Assembly (NCBI GenBank): GCA_963931865.1
Contig: OZ007511.1
Coordinates: forward strand, 3,917,626-3,981,625
Direction of reading: 5' to 3'
Length of the DNA: 64,000 bases
Origin: Axinella damicornis
Taxonomy: Eukaryota; Porifera; Demospongiae; Axinellida; Axinellidae
Shown here: one piece after another, positions 34,800-47,900 of the stretch
How the letters are laid out: each line of letters begins with the position of its first letter
Position numbering within the stretch: position 1 is the first letter of the stretch
Notes under the pieces: generated by a model
Told to the model about the DNA's origin: nothing
What the model saw: the letters and a program-made list of their open reading frames with translations, nothing else
Database searches by the model: none
Made by a program: the position numbers and the translations under genes

Positions 34800-35004
34800 G
34801 TAAATCACCATGTATTTCGGTCATCAAAAGCACATGCAGATTTGTGACTCTAGCCACGCCCAAGTTTTCAATGTGAGAAGGAAATTTGAAGGGCTGAGAA
34901 TGGAACCCACTGCATAGCCCCTCATGAAAATAACTTTTTCACTAGATTACATTATTATTAGTGAACAAACTGTAGCTTATAATGTACAACTCATCTCTGA
35001 GAGT
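32877..35004. repeat. Tandem duplication, about 0.9 kb per copy, split by an assembly gap
   Basis: Copy 1 runs 32877-33800 and copy 2 about 34072-35004. Both start CTTGTCTGGAGAAGCC and end GTACAACTCATCTCTGAGAG, and share a poly-C run followed by (AC)n. They differ by scattered substitutions. The region between holds the gap and a poly-C/TTTCATAATTCCTGTATCC repeat end. It could be a true tandem duplication or two haplotypes placed side by side. Confidence 0.75.
33801..34000. other. Assembly gap (200 N)
   Basis: A run of exactly 200 undetermined bases, likely a fixed-size placeholder. It sits between the two copies of the tandem duplication. Confidence 0.98.
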
Positions 35005-35340
35005 TGGATACATATGGGCCACTTATGTCCATTAAGCGACAGTTTGTTCACTCATTTGAAATACTGTAAGAGCCCCTTGAGTGAATAAACAGTAGCTTAA
35101 TGGATAAACATATAAGAAGTGACTCACATCCAACTCCCTCTTAGAGAGTTCAACAGGCTGTCCGCTTCAACCCGTCTGTAACTGTAACTCCATGCATGCA
35201 GTTAAAAGATGAGTTCATTTTACTGTGTGCCAATGAAAATACTTGATGGACATTCTAAAGAGATAATTATGCACAAATTTTTTTATAGCCTCCAAATGTC
35301 AGTTAGTCTAGTCTGGTTCCAAGCCCTTCAAATGGTTGAG

Positions 35341-35464
35341 TCTGGACTACTCCTGATTCAGACGAGAGACGGGGGAATTTCCTGGCACTTGGTGTGTAGG
35401 CTAGCCTACACACCAAGTGCCAGGAAATTCCCCCGTCTCTCGTCTGAATCAGGAGTAGTCCAGA
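35341..35464. repeat. Perfect 2 x 62-bp palindrome
   Basis: TCTGGACTACTCCTGATTCA... reads identically on both strands with no spacer and no mismatch; the centre is at 35402/35403. Confidence 0.9.
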
Positions 35465-35773
35465 CTTCCAAATTGCTTGTTTCTGCATGCATAACATACA
35501 TCAGGGCTGTTCCTATTCCTATGTATGTTTTCGAGGTTGGCGCCAAGTAAGTTTTAGGGTTTAGTTTTCTTTGGGGGTGTGGTTATAGTAATGTATTCAA
35601 ATGCAAACTGAGGACGTTTCCCTTTCTGCATTGGAGCGAGGTCATTGAAATTGCCAACACAGGTCTGATCACTTTCGGTAGACCCTAGCAGAGACACAGC
35701 CATGCATGCATTGTCACCCTGTGCCCCATCTACACCTACAGAGCCTAAGCTGAATGACTGATATGGTGATCAT

Positions 35774-35832
35774 GACTCTTGCCATGGCCATATATGGTGT
35801 CATTGACACCATATATGGCCATGGCAAGAGTC
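35774..35832. repeat. Perfect palindrome, 29-bp arms
   Basis: GACTCTTGCCATGGCCATAT... is mirrored exactly around a single T. No target duplication could be identified. Confidence 0.9.
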
Positions 35833-36787
35833 CAGTGTTCCATTCCAGTAGTCCACCAACAAAGACTACCATATATAGCTGGGCATGTTCTGAGCACAAT
35901 TTTGTACACTCTATACTCATTGTAACGTGGCAAGTTAGCTGTTCAGCTGAGTATCTCAAACTCAAATACTGCAAGCACAAAAAGTCTCCTGTTCTCTACT
36001 GCACTGCCAAACACAGCGTCCACACAGCGTCCATGATGTCATCATGCATGCACTCTTGTACAAAGTCATGGGATGACTGTCCAAACATGACAGCCCCAGG
36101 GCGGGCAAAATGTAGCTACTGAACATGGAACACACACCACATTTGTACAAAGGGTCCTACCAGCTAACAGACATCAAACCACACAAGTAAATAGCCGAAC
36201 CTGTTTATAGTGGTTGCGCGTTGGGCGTGTCCGACAATTTGTTCAAGCCCATTTTTCTCGCACAGAAATTAAGCTAGTAAAATCAAACTCGATTCTACTG
36301 TTGGGAGACACGCCATAGGAGCTCTAGGGCATGACGGAAGCTTTCTGTGGCTAGGCTGAACAGTCCTTAAAAGAATGACCCTTGAGTGCAAATAAAACCG
36401 CCATCATGACTTCCCTCTTCGTCAGGACCTTTCTACACACTGTTTGTGCCTCTTTCAATCAGATCACACGGTTTTATTATTTCGTGACTAAAAAGTATGA
36501 AATAGCACTCAAATAAGTATACGGTGTATGCATCTGCATGCAGGGATCCCGTAACCTTAAGGCAGCCATGCACCTCTCTCTATCATGATCTTACTGCTGG
36601 TCCCATTTGCGCTAAAATGCCTTCTTGAAGTAACTGTCTGTCTATGGTGGCGAAAATATACTGGCCCCAAGGTGACTACTACAGACAGGTTCCACAAGAT
36701 TTCCGCAAACTAAAGCTATGAGATTTCCATAAGTAGCTACGTACCATACACCTAATTATCAATGCACCCACATTACCAATGCACTGC

Positions 36788-37951
36788 AGGTTTGTGTCTC
36801 GATACCAAAAGCAGTCCCTGGCAGTGCTCGCACCGGTGATTACATTTCTTCCTCAGTCATGGTCAGCTGCAGCACTGTCATGGAACTGTTCAGTGCCTGA
36901 GAGAAACACAAAGCATGGAGATGGGTAGTTACACTGTACATTCCTTGAATGGCCATATGGTATTAGTGAGCCATCTGTAATGCTTCTGCATATTCCACAT
37001 TGGTGAGAAGTGTGAGTATCTAGTTATCGTATTTCCATGAATAGGCGCTGCCCTCGAATAAATGCTGCAGTCGTGGACAGCACTCTCCTAATCTTGAGTT
37101 GTTGTTTTGCTTGTTTCTTGACCAGCTTTCGTAAGAGCCATATACCTTCTCACCAGCTTGTTGACACACTTTGACAGGGAGCTATGGGATGCTGTGTATG
37201 TGTCACGGTCATATGCTCAAAGTAATAAATGCCGCCCTTGAGTAGTCGCCACACCAACAAGAACTACAAAATAGAAGTACTGAATAAATGCTGCAGTGTA
37301 CAGTTCCATTACTGACTACAAAATACTAAAAGCAGGTGAAAAGTACCTGAGCATGCAGGGGATCAACCGTGACTTATATCCGTTCTTCTGGAATTGCAAC
37401 TGTGCAATTCCGTAGTTAATACATTTGGCTTTTCCATAGGTTGGAAATGGCAGAGTTTCTGGATTCATTATGAAAGAGATCATAACGTCTGGATGTGGAA
37501 TGGCACAATGGAAGTGTACTAGGCAAAATTGCATGACATGTGCTCTATATCAGTAAAGGGTCACTACTGTCAATGAATTGATCATTTCGTAACTTTAGCT
37601 TCAATTCTAAAGATCAACCAGCTCATGTGGGCTTACGGGACATAACTATACAGAAGGAATTATTTGTTGCAAGCGGGCACGTTGCTATTATAAGTGTTCA
37701 GATGAGTATACTGAGTCACACTGAAGATGCTCTTCAAGGGCAGTAAAGGGGGTTATACATACTGTGAGTGCTATACCGGTATCAACTGAACTTTGACAGC
37801 AGTAATGACTAATGAGGAGAACTACAAAGGTTTCCTCTCTAGCCAGTTTGTAGCATTCAGATCAAATGATTTATTGGCATGGAATATTAATTCACCCACC
37901 TATGGACTGCAGCGTTAACAGCACAAGTACGCTTGCTAGCCGCAACGACAT
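36788..37951 (-). pseudogene. Gene D: broken duplicate of the gene C 5' end
   Basis: The signal-peptide exon 37900-37951 (MSLRLASVLVLLTLQSI) is intact and ends in phase 1 at a GTGGGT donor. The Cys-rich exon (36788-36896) has an in-frame TGA and has lost several of its Cys. No Calx-beta exons follow. Intron and upstream sequence (37430-38140) matches 14140-14830 of gene C. Relative to gene C, the upstream TATATA stretch is shortened to AGTATGCG here. It is a relic of a tandem segmental duplication. Confidence 0.75.
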
Positions 37952-38427
37952 ATCGTTGTGCAGGACGCAATGGCACACAATCACCGGACCCGCGGACACG
38001 GCCTCGTTCCCAGTATGCGACAAATACCTGGAGAGGAGCCTGGGAACGAGGCTTTAGTACTTAATAGGTGACGTCATACTTTGCCGCAGGCCGGCCGCGA
38101 ATTTGCACTTTCAACTACGCATGCGCAATACGGTCCATTGACTTCTTACCTGATGCTAAACTTCTTATGAATTTCCTCCCTTTCAACAGATGACTTGTCG
38201 ACTGCCAGCAGTTTTTACTACGTACCTGGAGTAGTTATGTAAGGCAGCAAGCAAAGTTATGGCCAGTGTGGGTGGCTGAAGAGAGAAGACTGTGCATACA
38301 GGACTACTGATTGTAACTGGACTGATGATTAGTTGAGCCCATCATGTACATATGAGCATGTTAGTAGCTATACGGATACAGTACAAGATACATACATACT
38401 GAACATACAAAATTAAGTAATATTTAT

Positions 38428-38591
38428 ATACCACTTTGCCGTGAATTACGGGTTTTAGTGCACGAGGGCAATCTACTTAACGGTCGAGGGCGAGATAATG
38501 CACGAGCCGAAGGCGAGTGCATTATCCGCCCGAGACCGTTAACTAGATTGCCCGAGTGCACTAAAGCCCGTAATGCACGGCAAAGTGGTAT
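38428..38591. repeat. Foldback element, about 75-bp arms
   Basis: ATACCACTTTGCCGTGAATT...GATAATGCAC is mirrored by GTGCATTATC...AATGCACGGCAAAGTGGTAT, around GAGCCGAAGGCGA. Its layout is like the foldback at 3796-3907 but the sequence differs. Confidence 0.8.
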
Positions 38592-39040
38592 CTAAACTAC
38601 TTAGTGCAACTCACCGACCCGAGACAGCCTTTGATCTTTGAAAAGTGTGCATTATCTAGATAATGCACACTAAAGTGTGCAACTAATGCATACGTGAATG
38701 CACGCAGAAGAGCCTCGCGGGAAGCGAGTTATTAGTTACTGTAAGACCAACTATCTGGCAATCCCAGGAATAGAGATTGTCATGTTTATGTATTCACAGC
38801 CAGTTACATGGTAAGTATATTCATGTGACTCATCTTGGCCGGGTAAGTATATTCACGACACCCATAATCATTTTTGGAGCTAAAACTCTGTATTATAAGT
38901 AGCAGCAGACACCATATATTGTAAGGACGACATTCGCTGTGTTAGTGCCCACGCGCGCGCACTTGCGTGAGTTCACCCCCGCGCACTTGCAATTGACTGT
39001 GCGTATGAGTGACGTCCTTATTGCATTCCTGAGCGTTACA

Positions 39041-39077
<37 letters not shown>

Positions 39078-39732
39078 GCTAGCTCAGATTCGACTGCCCT
39101 GCTGAACGATTAGTTGCCTCGCTTCCCGCTCGGCAATAAGCGATTTAATGCTCCGTCATGTGATCGATTCTGAGGCGTCTGATTCGTTGAGGGTCACGTG
39201 AGTAGCACTAATATCAAGTTATTGATGAGTTTGTCTATAGGTGCCCAGGCCAAGTCTATCTCAGTCTCCAAACTATGTACATGTTCGGATTGCACATTAA
39301 ATTTTGTCTGTGTGGTTACAGTTGGGTTGGCCATAGGCAATGTAAAATTCACCTGGGTGCTGCATGAGTGGGAATTGACGTATCAGCGTTGCATGGTTAG
39401 TGTACCGGGAACCTTCATCATGCCTTCTTTCTTAAGCGCCATGTGAAACAAATTCATGCATGAACAATACAATCTCTGAAGTAGCTGACACCATTGTAAA
39501 ATATTCAGACATACAAGGTCAGTGTGAGAAATTTAATACTACACCTGGTTATTATCACGGTTATTCTTAAAAACCGACGTGAAATGGGCAGTACATAATC
39601 TGATGGCAATTCCTACACTCACATTGACATACAAAACATACATGCAAAAAGACTATTTATATCAAGTATGTTGTGTCACAGTATCTCGTGCAAAAAAAAC
39701 GTGTCTTCTCTACAGAAGTCCTGCAAACATAA
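38592..39732. other. Intergenic space between genes D and B
   Basis: No gene was seen. An (AT)n run lies at about 39043-39076. From about 39530 to 39732 the sequence matches 15200-15435, downstream of gene A. Confidence 0.5.
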
Positions 39733-41379
39733 CTACGCATTCATGCCACTTGTTGTAGTATTACATGTGTCAACATCAGTTTCTGAAGATCGTCTGAAGG
39801 TCAATACAGTGGGTTGCTCCTCCCCAGCATCTCCCGGCCATTCCTTTGTACTTGTGAGGGGTAGTAGCTCTGAGGCTTTGTTCTCCTTAGCGATGTTATC
39901 AGTGCTCAGGGTGTTGCCGTCGATATCATTCTTGCTGGGTAGATCCGAAATCCAAAGTAATTGATTCGCACTAATAAGGTTAGAACTTGCAGTTTTAACC
40001 TTTAGAGTGCTCGTACGAGAGCTTGTATGCAAAGACTCAGAGGGTCGGTGTATTTTGCAACCACTAGAGAATATCTTTAACCAAGATTCTCGGGCATCAC
40101 CACTGAACACACAGAAGAACAAGAAGATGAAGAAACCTTGGAAAGCATTGAGGATCACAAAGAACACTTGGAAGACAGTGGAGGAGATAGGGTCTGCAAG
40201 CCCAGTGACAGTCAGTGCACCAAACAGCCAAGTTAGACCAAACAGGGATGAAACACCAACAATGCTGACGAGAAGTTTGATGGCAGCTTTCCTGTCTAGC
40301 TGTTGATTGATACGACGAATCTTTTTCCGGCTGTGTTTAATGAGCACCCTGATCACCATCGCAAAGATGACAAGGTTGAAGAGCAGGACGACAAAGATAG
40401 GGCCAAGGAATGCACCAAAGAACAATGCAGCATTGGAGATGAAGCAGCTGGAGGGAGACATTGAAACAGGAGTCATTCGTCAAACATCTTGTTACACATT
40501 AAATTTGCAATGAGTAGCTTACAATCCTGGTTGGGTGGCTGTGGGCCAGCTCACAAGCAGATCTGTGGTGACAGGGTCTGAGAATTCCACAACCAGTGAG
40601 ATGACCACAGGAAGGATCGGCAATACTAGGAAAAAGATATTAAAATCAAGCCGCTTACATATGTGTAGAAAGAGGTTATTTCCATGTGTGTTGTTGACAA
40701 CTCCTCAACAACACATAAAGGCACTACCATAGGCATGCATACCGTATAGCGGGTTATTTTCGTGGGTGGAAATTTTCGTGAAATGCTGGATACGGGCATC
40801 AGAATTGATTTTCGTGGTTCTAATTTTCGTGCACCCGCGTTTGCGCTATCGGCGCGGATGACGTAATATGAAAATTAGTACACGTACGTGGCTTGATGGC
40901 CGAAGTGCAGACATTGCGCTTCACTGTAGACTCTATAGCGTGAGTGCGGCACTACTTCGTCAGTAAAAGACGTGTGGGAGATCCAAGAACTACCATGCTA
41001 ACGTGAGAATGGCAACCGTATTGATGGATTTGCTGTGGCGAGAGTTACTGGCCTCGTTTTTCGTCACCGGGTCCAGTCATCTATGGTCCAATTCGATCAC
41101 AACGCGAGGGACAGCTGGTGATAGAGGATCCTGTCAATCGGGGACACTGTCAACGGGATGCAGTCACGCAGGTACAGCTACGAAGAGCCGTACAGTGTAC
41201 TTGGACGACGGCACCTAGCTAGCTACGTGTTGCATAGCGCGATTATGGGTTGAAAATTTCGTGGGTGGAAAATTTCGTGACTTGTCGATGAGTCACGAAA
41301 ATAACGAAAATTGGCACCCCACGAAAATAACCCGCTATACGGTAACCACATGCACACACACAAACACACACACACACAC

Positions 41380-41424
<45 letters not shown>

Positions 41425-41980
41425 TAATGCTCTCATGTCCAACTATAACAGGAATCACTTACGCCAACAGACAAGGGAAATTGCAGCAATATATCTGGTA
41501 GTGATGTGGACAAACACAATAACCAGTTTCTGGAACATGAGCAAAGCCTCTGCTCCCATCCACATCACTGCCACCAGTGTGAAGTACTGGATCAGGACTG
41601 ATACCAGCACGCAGCCTCCATACACTCCTGTTTGGTCAATGCCAATCACAAAAATGATCAGCATGCAGAATAGAGCTATGCAGAGTTGGACATGGAACTT
41701 GGTTGCATCTCGCTGGCGGAGTTTTCTGTGCAATAATGGAATAGTAATGTTGGAAGTTTGTATTAGAGAGGAGTGCTTGAATGAATATGCTCACTTCAGA
41801 AGCAGTTGCATGTACATTGTATGTGATAATTGTAATATTGACTCACTTGAACAGAAGCAAGGTGACAATGGTAGCAACGATTCCAATAAGAGAAAGAACC
41901 ACCCCGATGATTGTCAGTGCGTCCAGTGCAGTTCCCAGTGGACCCGACGGCTGACAATCCTCAAACCTTGAACATATATC
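39733..41980 (-). CDS. Gene B seven-helix domain and tail
   Basis: Exons 41847-41980, 41463-41725, 40523-40625 and 39733-40447. The helices are nearly identical to gene A (GLTWLFG in helix 6, NAFQGFFIFLFF in helix 7). The cytoplasmic tail differs more and ends TTTSGMNA, a few residues longer than in gene A, because the stop used in A (after DMKM) is not kept here. The intron between exons 41463-41725 and 40523-40625 carries a MITE absent from gene A. Confidence 0.9.
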
Positions 41981-44900
41981 CTTGCAAGAAGAATACACCT
42001 TAATGTCATAGTTCAATCTTTTATGGTAACGTATTGACTGCTAAATTCCCTGTTGGAGTACTGTTACATATCTGTGCAGATGAGTAGCTGACTCAGTACT
42101 GAGTCAAGGCTTTCTACACATAAATACTGTATACAGGGAAATTTTGGCGACCGTTTTAATCTGGCGATTTGGTGATTCGGAAGCCAATCGGCAAATTAAA
42201 AGATCGCCAATAAGTGGATATTGGTCTGGCAGGAAGTAGGGCAATGGGTTAGGGTATATTAGGGCCAGGGCTGGTTCTAGATGCGTGCGCGTTCCAGTAC
42301 CTATACCTAAAGCATGTACTTCCTGCCGGACCAATATCCACGTCGAATATTAAATGGCTTGTCTGTGCGCGCGCACACGGCGAGGCAAGTTCACCTCGAG
42401 ATTGCAAGACCCAACGTACTACCTGCTGAGAGAGGTCTGTGGAGAAGCGCCTTCTACTGCACAGACGGTGCACCGAATTAAAAGCGTACAGACTGCTGAA
42501 CATGCGGTCATGGCCGACTGTGTACTACCTGGGTCATGTATCACTGCCACAGCGTAGGCATCATGGGCAATGCTGACCTCCCAGATAGCTGTTTGCCGAT
42601 CGTGGGCCTCCAGGACACTACTCACCATTTCGTACATCTTTGTCCTGGGGCTGGGGCTTTCTCGATCTCATGAAGTCACGTTGTGATCGCCGCGATCGCG
42701 GCACTCATAGTTACATCATACTTTCTGTCACGATCACCAAATTTTAAATTCACCCAAATTTATATCAAGCCATTTCAGGCCATTTCGCCAAATTTAATGG
42801 CCGCCAAAATTTCCCAGTATACGGTATTGTACAAAGTGACATCAGTAGCAAGATTTAACCCTTTCCCCGATGTAGCCGGATATATCCGGCATGAGCACAT
42901 GCGCGTCTTTACAAAATTCCATAAAATACACTTTGGACCCTAGCGTCGCGAAGAACTTTCTGAGCATGCTCAGAACGTTGCTCTAGCACGTGGTATTTTC
43001 TAGAACATTCTACGGCATCGGTTACTAAGGGCAAATGCGCAAAAATGCACTTAGTGTCAAAAATTTCAAGATGGCTAACATGTATACTGTAAGCGGTGGT
43101 GTTGAACGACTGGATGACTTCGATTTCGACCTGGACGATGGTATAGACAGCGATTTCGGGCGAGAAGGAGTCCGTAGCTACCTTTCCAGGGCTGGCTTGG
43201 ACGGTTTGGAGGGCGTGCAGCGCAGTGATCACGACAGAGCAGACAATGGAGGACGAAGACACTCGCGGCGATAGAGACGATCAAGAAATGGATACTCTCC
43301 TCCCCCTAGTCCGGTTCAGGGTGATCTGGACGCTGCCTCGAGTAAGTCTACACTTAGTAGAACCTGGATATAAAGTTTAGTAATCCAGGAAAGAACAGAT
43401 ATCATTCCTAGTGTGAATGTATTCTGTAGGCTTGGTAAAGAGCACTCGGAACAGTCCTGCCCCTCCTCCTCGAGGCTTGCCAGCTTCTCCTGTGTTTTCA
43501 GAAGGTCTGCATGGAGTAGTCCAGTCCCTTGCAATCATGGATCAGCCAGCTCAACCCCTTCCCCTCATGGATAAGCCAGTTCTTTCCCATAGTACGTAAC
43601 AGATCGCCTGTCTGTCCTGGACGAGGACGGAACAAGGAAATGGACAAAGGACAAGACGAGGACATGGTATGGTGATTAGCAGGGGATTTGGGAGAGGTGT
43701 GTGTGTGGGGGGGGGGGGGGGGGGGGGGTGGAGTATAGTGGAGGGAGTGACATACAGAGAGCGACATACAGAGAGCGACAGACAGAGAGCGACAGACAGA
43801 GAGCAAGTGAGGAGAGAGCGAGTGCAAGTGCAGTTGACGGTCCGCCTATGCATGGCCAGTACATTCTACAGGGGTATACGTAAAATCTGTAGCTATAGGA
43901 GAGGAGAGTCTATCTCTTCAACCAAATCCAGGTCCTCCTGTTGATGACAGTGTATTCCTTTGCAAGGTCTTTTTTTTACAACGAGGAATTGCTGGTAGTG
44001 GAGACAGCTAGGTGTACGTAACGTAAGACGCATTATTGAAGGCCACCATCTGATGTCACTTTTGCCGAAATGGAGGTATTCTGTCATGCACACACAATCA
44101 TGCAGGTTGGGGATACTCCAGTGATGAAATATGCCCTGGCACTGTGGCCTTTGTCCCTGTGCTCCGAAGATTCTGAGTTCTATTCTTGGATTTGAGGGCG
44201 TGTGCAGTCTTCTACAAAAAGCAGTTTCGTAGCCTTGTCTTGGTGATGCTCCTGTCTGCTCTGTTGGACTCCTGGAGTCATATGAGGGGTTCTTGAGGAT
44301 AGCATGACAATACACAAGTGTTGTATTCTTGAAAATGCTTGTATGGCATGCTGTTGACAAAAATAATAGTAAATAATAATAATAATCATCATCTTATTCA
44401 TGAAAAATGTCATAAACCCGTATTTTTGCCGTGTGCGTCTATTCTATGGGGCTAAAAGTGACATCATAATGTGTATAAATAGCTCAGCTACTTGAAAAGG
44501 TGTGGTTACTAAGGACTCTGCCGTTCAGCGGCGCTGCTATGAATTTTTAAGTAAACGCTATTCAATTTTCTGCGTGAAACGCAAATTAATTCATCGGGGA
44601 AAGGGTTGAATATGTAGTGTAACCTACTCCAATTCTCTCTGATTCGAGGGGCAACCGCACTCCTGGTAGCGCCGTTGTAACACCAGCTGCGACTCGCCGT
44701 AGCGCAAGCTTATCGCAGTTAGCTCCAATTAACGCACATGACACGTGGCAACCACGCTCAGTCGATCGCAAGCACAGTGGCGACCAAAGGGAAGACACGA
44801 AGTTATTACAGCACTTACAACTTTGCCAGCACGGTGAGTTTTTGCATGTAAGCGTCAGTGAACGACAGCGATTACGGCTGTGTGGTCAGAATGTTTGTGG

Positions 44901-47900
44901 GGCCTTCGTAAGACTGTACTGGCAACCAACGTCGAAGAGAGCGATCGAGCAATGGCGGCCGACGGCACGACAAAAGCGCTTGTATCTCCACCACCAAGGT
45001 GAGTTTCAGCACAAGTATTATGCATTTGTCTAACTGCATGATAGGGATCACGACGGTGTAGTCAGAATCTCTGTAGACCTTTCCTGCGTGCTGTGAGGTT
45101 TGATTAGGTTATTTATTTACGCAGCACAATTTTTCCTATACCAGGAGTGTAACAATGCTCATAGCTTAGATGAATACAGTGCCAAACTTCAGAGGGACAA
45201 AACTTCTGCATACGCTTTGTCATCCTGTAAATTTTCTTCGTGGATTTAGCCTTGCCTGTTTGCCTTATTTTTGACAGGTGTTTAAATGAAACAAGTGGCT
45301 CGCTAAATAAGAGAGCTGAGCTGTCCAAAACATTCAGTACTGAGGTGACAGTATATGCGTAAACCACATGTACCAAGACAGCTGGGATGCAGCCCTCTGG
45401 GAACAGCTGTCTAGCAAGAGAGAACTTGGGAACTGCAAGATATCCCTTCACTGTGGCAGTGGTGAGATCACTACCTACGTACCATCGCTGTGGCAGTCAC
45501 AGGATCACCAGTTACCGTCGAGCATGTGCAAACGAACAACAAACTTCGGCTATACGTAACTAATCCAAATAGATTCAAGCTTAAATTTTCACATTGGTGT
45601 GCAATGAACAAAAAGCTATATGATTAAAAAATTTGATGGTATACATGCAGCGTTTCACTTTTCAGCACATCACATGCATGTAGGCATTGATCTATAATAG
45701 TATACTAACCACAAGGACTGCAAAGTTGGTGAGGTGGTTGCAGGTGCAGCTCACAACATTCTTGCTCACTGCTGTCTGACATCCCTCAGTGGTCCACTCT
45801 GTGTTACACAATGTCATACCAAGTGAGTAATTTTCACGATATGGATATCACAGGTTGTGAACATACGTAATACACCAATCATATGATAATTACAAGCCCT
45901 AATGCTCCGTTGCCTTATGGTCCCTTGATCACTGCCACATAATCCCTGCTAGTATTACATAAGCAAACCAGGCAGTGATGAAGCGATACTGCCTCTCACA
46001 GCCAAACTGAGTATGAAGCGGAGCAATGTATAGATCGCTTTTAAGCATGGTAGCCGCTCACCACCTTTTCTTTGCTAACTGGACCCAGTCTTTGTCATTG
46101 CACAATCACTACTAGACTAATCTGCTGCAGTAGCTTCTCTTTCACTGGTCGTGTTGCTAGCATGTGCCATAGAACAAACATTGGGTTGCGAAACATAAAA
46201 AAAAGTTGAGAAAACAAAATTCTAGCCCAAATTTTCATGAAAATTGCACCCCCGAAAATTACAGGTATAATCATGGTACAAGTTGCTTGGAATGTTTAGC
46301 AGGAGAAGTGAATGTAAATTTGTTTGCATACATGTGTAAGTGCAGGCAAGGCTATAGAACATGCATATTGCAGATGTAGAAATTACTAACACGCAGTGCA
46401 AACCTTCGTTGTCAAAACTCCAAGACACACATCGTTCATTTGTGGCATTCTGCAGAAGAGTATGATTGTACAGGCAATTGTTAAGTGCGCTCATTTCTGA
46501 ACTCTATTAACTTTCCCCCTAGTCATTTGAAGTCTGCCACTGCATAATGTATTTACACTCCTGGCAGGGGAAAATATTTGGTGCAAAATAATTCGTAGCT
46601 AAATATGTTTGAGCGATAGGAATGGCGCGATAGGAATGGCACAATAGGAATGGCACGATAGGAATGGCGTACATGCCGACACTGCATGATCACCATCATG
46701 CAGTGACCCAAACGTATAATTTTGGTGCTGAAAATCACCTTGGTGGTGGAGATACAAGCGGTTTTGTTGGGTCGTTGGCTCGAACGCTCTCTTCAAATTT
46801 CATTGCCAGTACAGCTCTCATGAAAGGCCCACAAAGATTCTGCCGGACCACACGGTCGTGATCACTGTCCTTCACTGACATTTACAAACATGCTGAAACT
46901 CACCATGCTAGCTGGCAAAGTTGTGAGTGCTATAATAATTACCCTTTGGCCGCCATCAGTGCTGACTCGATTGACAGAGCACATGACATGTGCATCTATT
47001 GGAATGAGCTGTAATATTTGGCTTGCGCCAGCTAGGTACCAGAAGTGTGGTTGCTGCTCGGTATATAATTATGCATACAATAACCATACTGTGTCTTCCT
47101 AGCTATATCTTTTAATCACACACATTGTTACTACCTACCTCCTGTTGCTTCACTTGCAGCATGATCCTCACTGGATCCACTAGTCCTGAGAAGGTCAGCC
47201 CATGTCCTACGAGAATTCCAAGTACTGGACTCCCGACGACAGTCGTGATTGAAGAATTCCTTTCTTGTCCATTATTGATTGGAAAGAGTACCCCAGTGTC
47301 ATAAACAACAAACGTAATTCCAACTGCAGAACGGTTTGTGATTGACTGGAAGACGGAGGGTGGTAGGAAGGCAGTTGCGGTTGCATTCCCACTGAAGGGA
47401 TCAGGATCAGCTGTTCTTGTCAGATCATTTGATGAGAAGCTGTTACCAGCTGAGGCCAGTTCGGCCAGTGGATGCTGTATATGTGCAGTAATGAGGTGGA
47501 AAAGGGAAGCTGAATACAGTGCACAGCATGCATCTCCGTGATCATAACCAATGTATAAAATGTGTAGTCTGATCGACCGACTGCTAGCTGAGTTTCAATA
47601 TTCTTCCTTGCTTTGCCTAGCTACATAGCAGCACTGCTTCCACTATGATACTGTGGGCACTCTAATTATGCGTCCTTTCTAATTCTGTGTTCTTCGGCCA
47701 TGAATAATGGGTGTATCTACCATAATTAAACCAATCCCAACTTACCAACTCGGCAACAAAGAGAACATTGTCAGTTCTGAAGATGGTCATGTTCACTTCC
47801 TCCTGAGCATACATAGTCACAATTGACTCAAAGGATTGCACAATACTGTTGGAAGGAGACGGTAGCAGGAAAAAATTCATATGTAAATCCATCATCCTTT

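Larger units (their letters stand above)
31542..36787. other. Intergenic region between genes A and D
   Basis: No host gene was recognised. It contains a 1.2-kb tandem duplication with an assembly gap and two perfect palindromes, listed separately. The promoter of gene A should lie just above 31541, but I see no convincing TATA or initiator there. Confidence 0.45.

Noticed and set aside
43893..44360. 155-residue minus-strand frame
   Set aside because: It lies inside the piggyBac-like remnant, shows no recognisable domain, and is probably chance or antisense to decayed transposon sequence.
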